From Undaria pinnatifida (Eukaryota > Sar > Phaeophyceae > Laminariales > Alariaceae): a DNA stretch of 64,000 nucleotides. Numbering within the stretch: position 1 is the stretch's first letter; each line of letters begins with the position of its first letter. The translations under genes and the position numbers were made by a program. Below, in pieces: positions 46,307 through 58,115 of this stretch. The notes under the pieces were generated by a model. The model saw nothing but the letters and a program-made list of their open reading frames with translations. It ran no database searches and had not been told where the DNA came from. The DNA is taken from the NCBI GenBank assembly GCA_012845835.1, contig JABAKD010000017.1, positions 9,946,376 through 10,010,375 of the forward strand, in the 5' to 3' direction.

Positions 46307-46411
46307 TTGCTACAGCCGGTTGCTGTTGCTGTTGCTGTTGTTGTTGTTCTTCTGACATTAACTCGCATAACCAAATCCGTGATCACGAGACAGGCTTCAG
46401 TCACTCTGGAG
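46236..46411 (-). repeat. Family B repeat, copy with expanded tail
   Basis: The reverse complement carries CTCCAGAGTGACTGAAGCC, GTGATCACGG, GTTATGCGAGTTAATGT and a long tail of AAC, AGC and AACACC-type triplets. Confidence 0.8.
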
Positions 46412-46777
46412 TGGACAAATACACCAGCCCTGGTGGAACAACACCAGAAAACCCAAGAGTGGTACACGCCTACCAGGTATATCGTTGCTGATGCAATGCA
46501 TGCCTCCGCCAAAAAACGTACCAGGTATAAACAATGAAATCGGGAGTCAGCCTACGATGTGCCAGGTTTTTACTGGTACATTAGGCACATACGTGTCACT
46601 GCTCGTGCATGAAGAAATCCCGACTACAGCGCCTGGCACCCTAACCGTATATACTGGCACCCTCACCATATATCACCTAGCCCAGGAAAGACTATCACGT
46701 ATATATCACGTATATAGACCACCACTCATACGCACGTCAGATCCAAGGCAATTGAACAAAATAAAAGAAGAGATAGA

Positions 46778-47216
46778 GAGAAAATAAAATAAAAGAAAAG
46801 TAAAGAAAAGAAAAGAAAAGAAAAGAAAAGAAAAGAAAAGAAAAGAAAAGAAAAGAAAAGAAAAGAAAAGAAAAGAAAAGGAAGAGAAAAAAAAGAGAAA
46901 AAAAGAGAAAAAAAAAGCGAAAGGATAAGAAAGCGAAAAAGGAAAGGAGAAGGAAAAAAAAAAATCCGAGGAAGCAAGGAAAGATCATTTTTTCTTCTTT
47001 TTTCTTTTTTTTTCGCACACTTTTACTTTCCAGCTTAAAGAAAAGAGAAGAAAAGAAGAGGAAAAAAAAAGAAAAGAAAAGAAAAGAAAAGAAAAGAAAA
47101 GAGAAAGAAAGAGAAAAAAAGAGAAAAAAAAAGCGAAAGAATAAGAAAGCGAAAAAGGAAAGGAGAAGAAGTAAGAAGAAACCCGAGGAAGCAAGGAAAG
47201 ATCATTTTTTCTTTTT
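46778..47216. repeat. (AAAAG)n microsatellite, segmentally duplicated
   Basis: Pure AAAAG repeats at 46793-46880, then purine-rich sequence ending AAGATCATTTTTTCTT. After a fragment of the SINE A 3' end (CACACTTTTACTTTCCAGCT at 47016) the purine block repeats and ends the same way before the next SINE. Confidence 0.88.
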
Positions 47217-47533
47217 CTTTTTTCCTTTTTTTTCTTTTTTTCTTCGCACACTTTTACTTTCCAGCTTCTGGAAAAGCCGTGGTCACAGGTGTCATCCCTT
47301 CCCCCCGGTTCTTGCCTTCAATTTTTATCGCGCATAGGGTTCAGCAATCCCACTGCTCGTCGATTGTACATCGAATGTCGCTAACTCACGCTCTCGCGCT
47401 TTCCGCAAGTCAATTTGTCCACGAGAAAAAGTCCCAACGAATTTATACGAGTATGCACTCGGCGGGGCTCGAACTCACGAAACTGACCTATACCAGGCTC
47501 GAGGATAACGTGATACGCCACCGGGGCGACCGG
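47217..47533 (-). repeat. SINE family A, full-length copy
   Basis: Head at 47533 on the minus strand, body, TGTGACCACGGCTTTTCCAG and a T-rich tail on plus. The family D copy starts directly at the head. Confidence 0.88.
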
Positions 47534-47934
47534 ATATATTATAAAAATTAAAATACACTCCAGCTGTGAGATCGAAGATTTCGTCGAAACTCATCTTTGC
47601 AAGCTGTGTGTGATACTCCGATCGCGCGCATTACGAGTTGTGTGTCCTCATTAAGGATATAGGTCGGCGACTCCCCTTACAGCTACAGTGTAGCTATCAG
47701 GGTCAACAGGATGATTTTAGTCAGTCTGTGCGCGGAAACTATAAAACCCGTTTCTGAGGGGGACAAAATCTGACAGCTGTGAAGGTAAAGGGGGGGCCTG
47801 GTTTTGATCAAAAGCGAGCGGGTTTGGAGGGGGGCGGGGGGGGGGGGGGGGACAGGGGCAATTTGTGCATGTAAGCTATAAATCCTTTCGAGGGGATAAA
47901 TCTGACGGTTTTGGCACCAGTATATTATTGGGGG

Positions 47935-47972
<38 letters not shown>

Positions 47973-48245
47973 ACTCGATATGTGCCTGGAAACTATACAT
48001 TATTTCGAGGGGACAAATGTGACATTTTTGGAAATAATACATCAGTTTATCGTGTATATTCTGGGGTAAGTCGTACAATCAGTGAGTAAAGAGAGGGTGG
48101 AGTGTTCGAGGGGGTGGGGTTGGGATGGGTTGGGGGGGGAGGGTGGGGGGTGGGGGCGGGGGGCGGGGGGGGGGGGGGGAAAGGGCTTTAGGTGAGGGGT
48201 TTGTTATACGTGTGGTGCTAGGTCTAGGCGAAGGTGCGGGTGATG
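47534..48245 (+). repeat. Family D repeat with long G-rich core
   Basis: Longest plus-strand copy: end module (CTCCAGCTGTGAGATCGAAG), GGTCGGCGACTCCCCTTACA, GATCAAAAGCGAGCGGGTTT, then G-runs at 47835-47851, 47939-47970 and 48113-48179. It is an inverted copy of 42836-43545. Confidence 0.88.
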
Positions 48246-48333
48246 GGGAAGAAACGGATATATATATTAATAAGAAATGACTTCTGCACGAAAGTTTTTC
48301 ATCAAGAACTCGTGTTACCGCAGATTGTAACGC

Positions 48334-48372
48334 TATCGTACTATCGTACTATCGTACTATCGTACTATCGTA
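48334..48372. repeat. 9-bp tandem repeat CGTACTATC
   Basis: About four and a half units, perfect. Confidence 0.9.
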
Positions 48373-48419
48373 TGGCCATGCCCGCAAATTGAGCCATCTT
48401 GATTAGCTTTTTCGTTTTC

Positions 48420-48472
48420 TTTTTTATCCTCCGGCGGATGACGAAAAGTAAAGCTTATGCTCGCCACACTTA
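48420..48472 (-). repeat. Family C repeat, truncated copy
   Basis: TTTTATCCTCCGGCGGATG, AAAGTAAAGCTTATGCTC and GCCACACTT match the 3' end of the family C body. Confidence 0.75.
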
Positions 48473-48631
48473 GCGCACGCAAGAACCGGTACCGCAGAAA
48501 CTTGCGGTAACGAATGGATGAACATCACGTCTTTTGTGACAAATATTTTTCAAAATTACGACGTATACCTGGACTACTGCTGTATATCATGATATGTTCT
48601 ACGGCAGCAGTTGTAGGAGTTTGTATTCTTG

Positions 48632-48694
48632 ATTGTTGTTGTTGTTGTTGTTGTTGTTCTCGCATTTACTCGCATAATCAAGTCCTTGATATGG
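48632..48694 (-). repeat. Family B repeat, truncated copy
   Basis: (GTT)n on plus followed by CTCGCATTTACTCGCATAAT and CAAGTCC; the hairpin part is missing. Confidence 0.75.
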
Positions 48695-49150
48695 ATTGTT
48701 GTCGCACCTTCAAGAACTGCGTTTTCTATCATAGGATCGCGTTTGGTGTTGTGGAAACGTTGAACCGTTGAACACGTTGTGAACCGTTCAGTGAACCGTT
48801 CAAGGACCGGGAGGGGTAACACGCATGTCCGTTTTGATGATGGACAATACTTTTAATTTGTGTGGGGCATATTTTGTAGCGGTGAAGGAGACCTCTTGTG
48901 GACTCATGTCGATATACCAGGTACTGTTACAATTCTCGATGTCCTGCTTGCTAGTTTGTTCCGCCTAAATAGCAAATACACTATGATGCCGGTTGTTCTA
49001 TATGTGGACTCATGATCTCATCATAACAGAGCAGTGCCAGGTACTAATGATAATGTGTGACTATTAGCCTGCCCAGCAGTATATACGAGAATTATCGGAT
49101 TATAAACTGGCACGGCAATTGTCAAGAGTTGCCGACACAACAACCGGACA

Positions 49151-49459
49151 TTTTTTTCCTTGTCTCACACGTCTACTTTCCAGCTTCCGGACAAGCCGTG
49201 GTCACAGGTGTCGTCCCTTTTTTCCCCCCGGTTCTTGCCTTCAATTTTTTTATCGCACATAGGGGTCCAGCAATGCCACATGTCGTCCATTTTTCATGGA
49301 GTGTTGCTAACTCACGATCTCCCGCTTTCCGTAAGTCAATTTGTGTGCAAGAAAATGTCCCCACGAATTTATACGAGTATGCACTCGGGGGGATTCGAAC
49401 TCACAAAATTGACCTATAGCAAGCTCGGGGATAACCTGACACGCCACCGGGTCGACCGG
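49151..49459 (-). repeat. SINE family A copy
   Basis: Head at 49459 (GGTCGACCCGGTGGCGTGTC), body and TGTGACCACGGCTTGTCCGG, with a short T-run at 49151. Confidence 0.85.
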
Positions 49460-49484
49460 CTTCCATGCTGGACATATGATATAC

Positions 49485-49686
49485 TGGTTCTCGCCTTCAA
49501 TTTTTGTCGCGCATAGGGTTTAGCAATCCCACTGCTCATCGATTTCTCATCAAGTGTTGCCGATTCGCGCTCTCGCGCTTTTCGCAAGTCAATTTGTCCG
49601 CAAGCAAAAGTCCCCACGAATATATACGAGTATGCACTCGGGGGGATTCGAACAAACGAAACTGACCTATACCAGGCTCGAGGATA
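49485..49686 (-). repeat. SINE family A, partial copy lacking both ends
   Basis: Covers the body from CTGGTTCTCGCCTTCAATTT to CCAGGCTCGAGGATA. The first 30 nt of the head and the poly(A) end are missing. Confidence 0.82.
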
Positions 49687-50671
49687 TCTGGTACCAGGTA
49701 TATGATACGGAGTTGCGGTGTGCGGTGTACCTGGTATCTTTTAGCTGCTTGTCTAAATGACTTATCTGTGTTGTCTTTTTTTCGCTGAAGGATCTCCGCC
49801 ACCCCCGCCCCGCTGCTGTTTCTCCCTTTCACGCATTCCTTCACTTCGCCTGTTTCTTGTTTATACTCTGAAATATGTCCTCCACCGTCTGGCCGTTGAG
49901 ATTTTTCACGCGTCCCTTCCTTTCATTCTTTCCTTCCTCCATTTGTTTTCATGTTTGGATCTTTCTCTGCGTTGAGAACCCGATAGCTGATACCGTTACA
50001 TGTACGAGTAGCGTTCCTTCGTTTTTGTTTTTTTTGTTTCTTTCTTGTCTTTTCGTATGTCTTCGCTTTCATCATTCATGTGTTTTGTTTGCTGGTGAGA
50101 GCCTACCTACAGTAGGGGTCCCGGTTTAGCGGTCCCTAGTGCCAAAGGGCGAAATAACCGCTAAACCGGGACCGCCCGGTAAACCGGTTTAGCGGTTAAT
50201 AACCGCTATTCTGGGTCCCAATTTAGCGGTTTACAACCGCTAAACCGGGTAAAGGCCCATATACTGGGAATGAAAGTAGCGTTGCCATTGCGATCAAAAC
50301 TAGATAGCGTCATATGTGGCTGCTGAATATAGCAGTACAGCATGATTGCCGCGGGACCAGTAGTACGAATACAGCAGCGGTAGTGCGGGATAGACATTAA
50401 AACTTAGGTGAAACGTATCAAGCATCGCGAAGAGAACCACCACCTGTGTGTACCCGCATCCGGGTAACATACTGTACGTGCACATAACACCTGCTGGAAC
50501 CCCCCTTCTACTGCTGTACGCTCCTGCTCGTCTTGCTACAAACCGCAGCGTGTGCCCCGGAGTTTGGACTTGAAACACTCTAAGGAAACACAAAACAAAA
50601 AAAGTGTGGTGTACTCGTACTTCACACTTCGTACTCTACAGGAACCTCGGAGAGTACTGCTGTACACTCGA

Positions 50672-51208
50672 CTACGTCTTAGAAAACATGGCGCGGATAT
50701 CCGTCTGCCTTGCTGGCCTAGAGGCATGCGCTGCGAGAAAGGACATCTTCGCCTTGCGAAGATAGCACCCTGCCTCTGATATACCACACGACTCTGCGTA
50801 CTGCTCTAGCTGCCCAAAAAGCGACGAGATTTCCGAGTACGGCGGTGGCGCCATCAAGGAAACTTCTTCCGGACTCTCGAACCCCTCGTCTAGCTCGTCT
50901 TCAGAAGGACCTTTGTCCTTGCCGCAGGTGTCGTTCACCACGTTAAGAATCGAGTCCTTCGCATCTTGCATCAGAGCTTCGGCGATCTCTTCCTGCTCCT
51001 CCAACTCTGCCCACTCCCGAACCGCTTCGATGGCTGCCGGGTGGGCAGGCTTGCCAGGGGTGATGTCGAGATGGGTCAGTATCTCGCACATCTCCTTGTC
51101 TTGCACGCCGCCCCCCTCTATCGCCAGTCGGACGCCGACACTAAGTGCATCGGTTGCACCCGGTGTCATGTGCGGAAACTTGCAGAATTCTAACGCCGCG
51201 CACGGCAT
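50672..51208 (-). CDS. pogo-like transposase C-terminal fragment, 178 aa
   Basis: A 178-codon frame from ATG (MPCAALEFCKFPHM) at 51208. It holds an acidic helical middle (EWAELEEQEEIAEALMQDA, DELDEGFESPEEV), a helix-rich part (EISSLFGQLEQYAESCGI, CYLRKAKMSFLAAH) and ends ARQTDIRAMFSKT. QTDIRAMF fits a PCNA-interacting (PIP) box (Q-x2-I-x2-M/F-F), which pogo transposases carry at the C-terminus. The DDE catalytic core and helix-turn-helix DNA-binding region that should precede it are missing, and 51208-51322 has no match. It could be a terminal exon with the rest deleted. The frame is open, with codon-like composition. Confidence 0.65.
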   Translation of the reverse strand: MPCAALEFCKFPHMTPGATDALSVGVRLAIEGGGVQDKEMCEILTHLDITPGKPAHPAAIEAVREWAELEEQEEIAEALMQDAKDSILNVVNDTCGKDKGPSEDELDEGFESPEEVSLMAPPPYSEISSLFGQLEQYAESCGISEAGCYLRKAKMSFLAAHASRPARQTDIRAMFSKT

Positions 51209-51322
51209 GGTTCTGAACGGGTAGCTGCGAACCGCAGTGGGTAGGCCGTTTGTATACTGCTGTGAAAGTGTGTGTGAGTGCCGGCGAGGTTTGCAGCAGA
51301 AAGTGACCCGTCGTTCCCCGGG

Positions 51323-51625
51323 GTATGTGTGTGTGTGTGTTCTTCACATTAAACCGTTCTTCTACTCGTCGACATCCAGCACACCCAGTGTCCGTACTGA
51401 TTCTTCACCCTAGAAAGATCAGCTCTGTGGTCACAAGCTACGACACAGAGATAATGCATCGTAATGCATTCGACAACGCAATGTCATGCCCTAGTACTGG
51501 GTACGACAGGCACAACATACATACGTCAGCAACAGAAATACATTGGAAGAGAGAAATACGAAATAAACAAAAACAAAAACAAAAACAAAAAACAAAAACA
51601 AAATAAGAAAACAAATAAAAACAAA
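51323..51625 (+). repeat. Family E repeat with (CAAAA)n tail
   Basis: GTGTGTGTTCTTCACATTAA, GTCGACATCCAGCACACCCA, CTCTGTGGTCACAAGC, AATGCATCGTAATGCATTCG, GTACGACAGGCACAACATAC and a CAAAAACAAAAAC tail. The same body is inverted at 59792-60140. It sits inside the pogo-like element, so it is younger than that insertion. Confidence 0.88.
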
Positions 51626-52373
51626 GATTATGTAACCGCTATTCCAGCCGAAATGACCCCAAACAACCGCTAAACCGGTAACAATCCGATTTAGCGGTTG
51701 TACAACCGCTAAAGCGGGGTACCGCGGTGTCAGCAGAATTTTGAACCGCTAAATCGGGTCCAACCGCTAAACAGGGAACCGCTAAACCGGGACCCCTACT
51801 GTACTAGAATACCTTGTGCTTTAAGGATAGGAGCGATGGAGTAACAGGTAGTAAATACCTGGTACTAATTAATTATAAAATGTGATACCTGGTACGTCAG
51901 AACGATTTACGACGCACTAGCGCGAACACCATGAAGGACGCCACATCATCCCCACAATTGCATGTATTTTTATGGACTTTTCTTGATTTTTTCTGTGTTG
52001 ATGACCGCAACCACCCCCGGCCAATCCAGTTGTGAGTTTTTAGCCCCGATTGTGAAGGGAAATGAAGCGATAATGCGTATTTTTGGGGCCTCCGGCGGCG
52101 CTTCCAGCGGAGCCCCCTCACGAGCCGGAGGAGGCCTGTTGACCGGGCTACGCTTTGCCGGTATACCGCTGCCGTCCAGTATACTAATTGGGATTTTTCC
52201 ACAGTATAATCGATATTGACTGAGCCAACCAGTGCCCAGCCGTACGAATAATGAATTCGTAAACAAGCAAAAACAGCAACAAAGCAGGTGACACTACCCT
52301 TCCGGCGTCGGAGCAGCCCCAAACCAAAACTCTGTGTTGGGAATGGCCGTATTAGCAATAACTATTCATACTC

Positions 52374-52459
52374 GTATTCCTCAGCTCCAGAGTGACTGGA
52401 GCCTGTCTTGTGACCACGGACTTGATTATGCGAGTTAATGTGAGAACAACAAAAACAAC
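52374..52459 (+). repeat. Family B repeat, copy
   Basis: GTATTCCTCAGCTCCAGAGT, GACTGGAGCC, TGTGACCACGGACTTG, TTATGCGAGTTAATGTGAGA and a short AAC/AAAAC tail. Confidence 0.85.
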
Positions 52460-54230
52460 TCGTACGAGCTGGACCAGCCTTGAAACTCATTTTCACTCAA
52501 TAGGCGTTTTGTCAATCGTTTAGAAGTATTTTGACGCCAGATTTTGCATCTGTGCGTCTGGATCTGTACCGCGTTTGTTGGCGTTGGAATTCTTTCAATC
52601 CGAGTTTTTTTTCGTCGAGAAATTACAAATCAAATAAATCCCGTCACTCCCGAAGATATATCGATACTAAAGTCTATACGAAAGCCCGAAAATGTTCTAC
52701 TCCATATGCCGCTGGAACTCGGTGTGAGTGTTCTTTGAGGCATGGGGAAACGATCGATACCCGTCTCGTCGGTTAATTTCTTCTCGTTCAAGAGAAATGG
52801 CTTGACGGCCTGAACAAATGCGCTCTGAATCACGTGTCACAATTTCAGGTCGAAATTCGTAAAACTGCGCTGCGAAAAACCGTCTAACTGTCACGCCAGC
52901 CTCCAAGCCAGACCAGCTCGTAGCAGTATTAATAGTATTAATACGTAGTATCTCGTTGTAGGATGAGGCATCTTGAGGTGCTGAATATCGATGGGTGTCG
53001 ATGGGCGGCAGGAACGGTTGAATTTGTAGATCGCACAAGAACACACCACAGCCTAACCTACGGACCCTTACCCTAACCGTGACCCCAAGTTAGGAAAAGA
53101 CTCCTGCAATGATGAAGGTAGCGAGTACCCTTTGACCAAAATACGGTTGCAGGTAGCGACGGTAGCGACGGTAGCGACGAGGTCCCTTAACTCCATCGGC
53201 GGAATTATCCTATTTAATGCTATTCTCAAATGCTATCTTCAATGCTCTTGAATGCTCTTGAACGCTGTTCCCCTTTTGAAAAATGATTATTTTGTATACC
53301 TGGGCTTTCTCGCATTTGGCCACATTCACCCATCGCAGCCTCCCGCAATCTCTTATGTATCTCGCCCACACATACACCGTCTCCCTATATTTTTTTTCTA
53401 CAATCCCCGGCGCGCCCGATTTCCGGCACAGACACGCTTTATTCTCTCCATTAAACCCAATAAACATCGTTTTGTCTGTTGCTTTGTTTTCTTGCGTTTT
53501 GCTGACAAAGCTACCCATTTGGAGTGAGGTGTAGAGCTTCGCAATTGAGGACCTCCAGAATATCAAACCTACTGCTGTAGCTAATAACACCTACAACAGT
53601 AGAACAGTAGAACAGTACCACTCGTAGCTAATAACTAATAACACACACCCTGGATTAATTTTTGTGCCGTTTTTCTGTAAACGAAGGAGAGAACACACAA
53701 TGAACATGGTTAGATCGAGTGGATGAAGATGTCGTCGGCGAGTTTTTGTAGACGCCCGGCTTGACGTTTGTACTCGTTGCGATATCTAGAAAACAGCTTT
53801 GCAACTCCGTCCGAAGGTGTCGAGCATGTCGAGAGTGTGTGTTATCTTTGTTATCTGCGTCTTACGCCTTGCTCATTAGGCATTGAGAGCGAGTTGGAAA
53901 ATGCTCGCGGTATCATATAACATGTGTGAGGTCAACCGGCACGTCTTCACTGACTTCTCAACGATTTTTGTGCTTGGCCTTGGTACGTGCTGTCGTCGTG
54001 TCGGAGGTCGCGTTCATGGCCTGGCTGCCCTATTTTATAGTACCTATTTAGCCGACCGAATGACTGAATCCTCGGCAGTCCCCACGGTATTCAAAGCCGA
54101 AATGTCTGAGACGTCGCGAGTCCCTCGAAGGGTGCTCAAAGACAAATGGTTTGGTCCTCCCAAGTCTCTACCTGGTAGGTACGTAAAGCCGAATGACTAG
54201 CGGCCAGTTTGCTGGAGTTCTCGCCTAGGT
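52460..54230. other. Intergenic, unassigned
   Basis: Short frames without domains. A 9-bp tandem repeat GGTAGCGAC (about three units) lies at 53162-53188. CTTACCCTAACC at 53067 is a single telomere-like word. Confidence 0.3.
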
Positions 54231-54256
54231 TCTAGTTGGCTGGCGAGATCTACCTT

Positions 54257-54310
54257 CTTTAGTCGACTAGTTAGTTGGCTGAAGGCAGCCGGTCAACTGG
54301 TCGACTAAAG
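54257..54310. repeat. Hairpin, 16-bp near-perfect stem
   Basis: CTTTAGTCGACTAGTT (54257-54272) pairs with AACTGGTCGACTAAAG (54295-54310) with one G-T pair. The surrounding 54180-54560 is rich in GTTGGCT / AGCCAAC words on both strands. Confidence 0.8.
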
Positions 54311-54560
54311 TCAGGCGAGCGAAGAGCTATTTGGCTTAATTTTGTGGTCAAAAAGTATGACGAAACGATCTAGTTTAGCACTGGTCGATGCGCCATGACC
54401 TGTCTTTCTGTTCGCAGCAAATTTGGGCTCCTGTCGCGGGGAGATGCGTGCCCCGTACGGAACAAACCTTCCTACAATCTAGTAAACCCCAATACGCAAT
54501 TAGTTGGATAGGTGCAACTAACTTGAATAACTACCAGGTAGCCAGCTAGTGATTGGCTGG

Positions 54561-57140
54561 CAACTGTTAGTCAGCCAACTCACAGCCGTACGAATGACCG
54601 AGTCCTCGCGAGTCCCTAGGGTACTCAAGGCCGTAAGGACTGATGGGAGGTACTGGTACTCTCACGACCTTTACAAGGCTCCATTTTCTCCATGCTGCTA
54701 CTCCTATGATTCGTATATCCTCTGAGTTCCTTTACGTGACCTGCATAGGCGGCGCCAGTAGAACAGCGGGCAAAAATGCCACGAGACGGCAGTTTGACCC
54801 CTTGGCAGACCTTATCATGGAAAACGCCTTTGGCAGACAACCTTTATGGCCAGAACCCGGGGACACAAAAAATTGCCAACGTGTTCGGGAAGCGCATAGT
54901 AATTTACGTTGTTAAATATGGGTGTCCACGCATGAAATGTGTTCAATATGGGTTTCCACGCATGAAACGAAGACGCATGAAATGACTTACTTTTCTACCA
55001 GGAGGGTATGAAACAGTTCTGTAGATGGATGGAAATGCCTTGACGGACCGGCTGCTGGACGCTTGCGCGACTCCTGGCATGTTCGGTGTGTGGACAGTGG
55101 AGCACGAGAGAGTGTGTAGTGTTGGTGGTCAGACACGACAGTTGGTCTTGTTGGTGGTGATTGACTGTTGAGGATCTGAGGTGGTGTGTGAACTTTATTT
55201 ATATCTGAAGACAACAGCTACTGTAGTAGGGGTTTCTACTTATCCTTTTCTGGATTATGATATGGGGATTCGGGGATGAAGTTTAGATCGCTTGTTTTCT
55301 TGTGTTCGGAGCTTATACAGCAACTTCTCTCTCCTTTCTTACGATAGCACCTGTGCTGACCAGCCCCCCTCAGGCCTAAGGGGGATACTTTCTGGTCAGT
55401 AGACCTTGCCTAGCTCAGGCGTGTCTACAGGTGTCAGGTTCTGTCTCGTCAATCGTTTGGTGAAAGACCGCAGCTTTACGACGATAGCAATTAATAGTAC
55501 ACCGATCATACAGATCATCTCAACCATCTACATCCTATAGCTGTCGTCATGGCATGTGCAGGATCTTCTGTGCCGTGTTCATATCCGACATACACACATG
55601 GGACAGATCATACAGATCAAATAGATCATACAGACCATACAGAGAGATCGTATAGATAATATAGATCCTGTATCTGGTTATATCATGTGGTGCGGGATCT
55701 GTAAAGTATTGATCCACCGCAGGAAATGTGTGCTATTACCAAATAATACGAATCAAAAATAGTCTACACGAGGCCGTGCAGATCATGTAAACTAGGGATC
55801 TATGAGTTGTAGGCCATGATAAATCAGCTTGGCTTGTAGCTTCGCTCGCGGCTTGCTGCTTGCAATGTTGATGGTCGAGCAGGGTGAAAAATAGGTGGTG
55901 AAACGTTGCGCTGGCACACCTTTTTGTCGTAAATCCTTTTTTGTTCACCACGTGCTGAAGGCACGCTTTTCCTATGCCGCAGCTTCAGTGCGGCGAATAA
56001 ACAATCTTGTATTTTTCGCCGCTAGAGGCGTTTTCAGGGTTGATTTCGTCTTGAATGCAAATTTTGAGTATGCTGACGCAGGCAAACATAGACTTGAGGC
56101 TTTTTGTAGCGTTGATTTGATCCCAGACGCACGTTTTTAGTATATTGACGCATGTATGGTTACAAAAACGGCCTCCGGCGGCCTTTGGAGGCCGCACCAC
56201 GAGCCGAACGCCTATTTTACTCCCTGGTATCGAGTATCGAGTATACAACAAACGTGGAACATTTCCATGGAAGGAACTCATCAATCATCATCTAGGTGTG
56301 TGGCCATGAATATGTTCGTTGTATTTTCCGTTTGTTTTTCTACCCAACCGCACCGCTAGAGCACCCATTACCCATCCCGATTTCCTGATTCATCAGCGTA
56401 GTCTAGAGAGAGAATATCCTGATTCATCAGCATAGTCTAGAGAGAGGTACAAATTCTGTGCTCATACAAGAAGTTGTAGACTGCTGTGAAACCGCAACGA
56501 AAATAGTCGCAAACTGTTGCTTTTCATTGGTTATGGTATCGCACAAGAACGATGCATTGCCCACCACGCAGGCGTTGAACTTTTTGCTACCCATTTAGTT
56601 GCTAGGGGGAAATCGCTTGCAGTTGGCGTTGGTTCTTTTCCCCATACGTATGAATAAGTCTTGGAATCTTGCCGTTTATCCGATGTTTTGTAGAACAAGA
56701 ACAATGCCTTGGGAGCCATGCACCTTTCACTCGCGTTCGACTTACTGGTTTGCTGAGGGGATCGATGTATTGTGGCACACGAAGAACACCGCCTTGTGCG
56801 TCACGCATACGCCTCCAACTCCTCAAGAGTTGGCGAGCTTTTTGATGGAGTATGACACAAATGGCGCAAGAACTCTTAACATGTAGAGCAAGGCATGGCT
56901 CATCAGCCAGCTTCACAGCTCCAACGGCTGCTCAAACGGCTGATCCATGACGTGCACGTCGCGTGGCACAGTTGCTGCGTGTTGTGGCAACACAGCAGTA
57001 CTGAGTATGCTCGGAACGGCCTACAGCTGTCGTAATGTCGGAATGGGTCTTTTGAGTCTTCGGAGTTGATGGCTTTCACCACTCTGTCGTCACTACTGTT
57101 TCTTTCCTTGGCGTTAATGATTTCAGTGTAGTGTGTAGTT
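54561..57140. other. Intergenic, unassigned, with minor repeats
   Basis: A degenerate ACAGATCATA-type array lies at 55500-55680 and a 73-bp imperfect duplication (GTTGATTT-GTC and AGTAT-TGACGCA) at 56036-56155. A 33-bp perfect-looking duplication (CCTGATTCATCAGC-TAGTCT) lies at about 56388-56445. A GGCCTCCGGCGGCCTTTGG palindromic patch at 56168 resembles 52088-52140. No domain-bearing frame. Confidence 0.4.
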
Positions 57141-57145
57141 CAGTG

Positions 57146-57285
57146 TTTTTTTTTTATTTTATTTTATCTTCCGGCGGATGGGGAAAAATAAAGCTCTAGC
57201 TCACCACACTTCCACGTATGTTCATTCGCGTCGTGTGTCGATTTAACTCAGTTGCTTTCGCAGCCCAACGCTAGCTGGCGCACCC
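57146..57285 (-). repeat. Family C repeat, full copy
   Basis: The reverse complement runs GGGTGCGCCAGCTAGCGTTG to CCGCCGGAAGAT and an A-rich tail, matching 27667-27797 with few differences. Confidence 0.88.
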
Positions 57286-57719
57286 TTCGGGTCCCATTGT
57301 AGGTATAGCGTAAGCTGTCCCTATCAGTGGTCTTCGTTACAACCCCGGCAGCGCAAGCTATAGTTGTATACGGATGCGTGTGTATGTCGACCCGGCCCGT
57401 CCCCTGAGGGTCAGTTTCGGTGGAGATAGCCACCCGGAATGTCATCTTTCCGGGTAGTGTGGGACTTGCGCAAGCTCACCCACTAACAAAACCCCTGGCC
57501 ATGGGAGATGGCTTTCCGCCGGACTTGGTCCAATTACGGTCCACCCTACCCATTCGGGCGTTGGTTATCTCTCTGTCTCGAACACTCCAATAAGGTCCGT
57601 GTTTTGAATACTTGTATCAATGCTTGTACCAATGCTTGTATTTACGAGTAGAGCTCGCCAGTACAGGATTTTATCTAGTACGCACTACGTACAGCAGTAG
57701 TGGTCCCTCTATAGCGCTG

Positions 57720-57800
57720 ATTGAGTGGTGCCGGTTGCCCACTGTGGTGGCTGTGAAATCGCTTGTCACAGATGGGAACATCCGGTATTGATGATGGTAG
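57720..57800 (+). repeat. Fragment of the 43.6-kb duplicated block
   Basis: GTGCCGGTTGCCCACT, TCGCTTGTCACAGATGGGAA and CCGGTATTGATG resemble the 43748-43812 part of the block. A (GTGGTA)n tract follows at 57795-57826. Confidence 0.5.
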
Positions 57801-57884
57801 TTGTAGTGGTAGTGGTAGTGGTAGTGTTTGCACTAGTATTGCCAGTAGTTTTTTGTAGCAGCATTTGTAGTAGTATAGTCTCCA

Positions 57885-58115
57885 GGTCCGCGACTCCCCA
57901 TAGAACTACAGTGTAGCTCATACCAGGGTCAACAGGGTGATGTGAATCAATCTGTGCGCGGAAACTTCACGAAGACCCGTTTTTGAGGGGGACAGGGTCT
58001 GGCGGCTGTGGAATGCACCAGTTTATTATGTTTATCCTGTAGTCGTTTGACCGGTGAGGGGAGAGGTGCGGGTATATAACAGGTCGCATAAACGAACAGC
58101 TTACTGCACGTGTGT
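57885..58115 (+). repeat. Family D repeat, partial copy
   Basis: GTCCGCGACTCCCCATAGAA, GGGTCAACAGGGTGATGTGA, GGGGGACAGGGTCTGGCGGC and CAGTTTATTATG, as in 41690-41860. Confidence 0.8.

Larger units (their letters stand above)
50110..51801 (-). mobile_element. pogo-like (Tc1/mariner superfamily) DNA transposon, internally deleted
   Basis: CAGTAGGGGTCCCGGTTTAG at 50110 is matched by its reverse complement ending at 51801. TA lies directly outside each end (50108-50109, 51802-51803). CAGT ends with TA duplication are typical of the pogo branch. Subterminal blocks (50125-50250, 51628-51790) repeat AACCGCTAAA-CCGG-type words in both orientations, likely transposase-binding sites. Inside is a transposase C-terminal ORF on the minus strand. 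The catalytic domain is absent. A family E element lies at 51323-51625. Confidence 0.85.

Noticed and set aside
46726-47251. Phe/Leu-rich minus-strand frames resembling membrane proteins
   Set aside because: They come from the AAAAG microsatellite and purine tracts.
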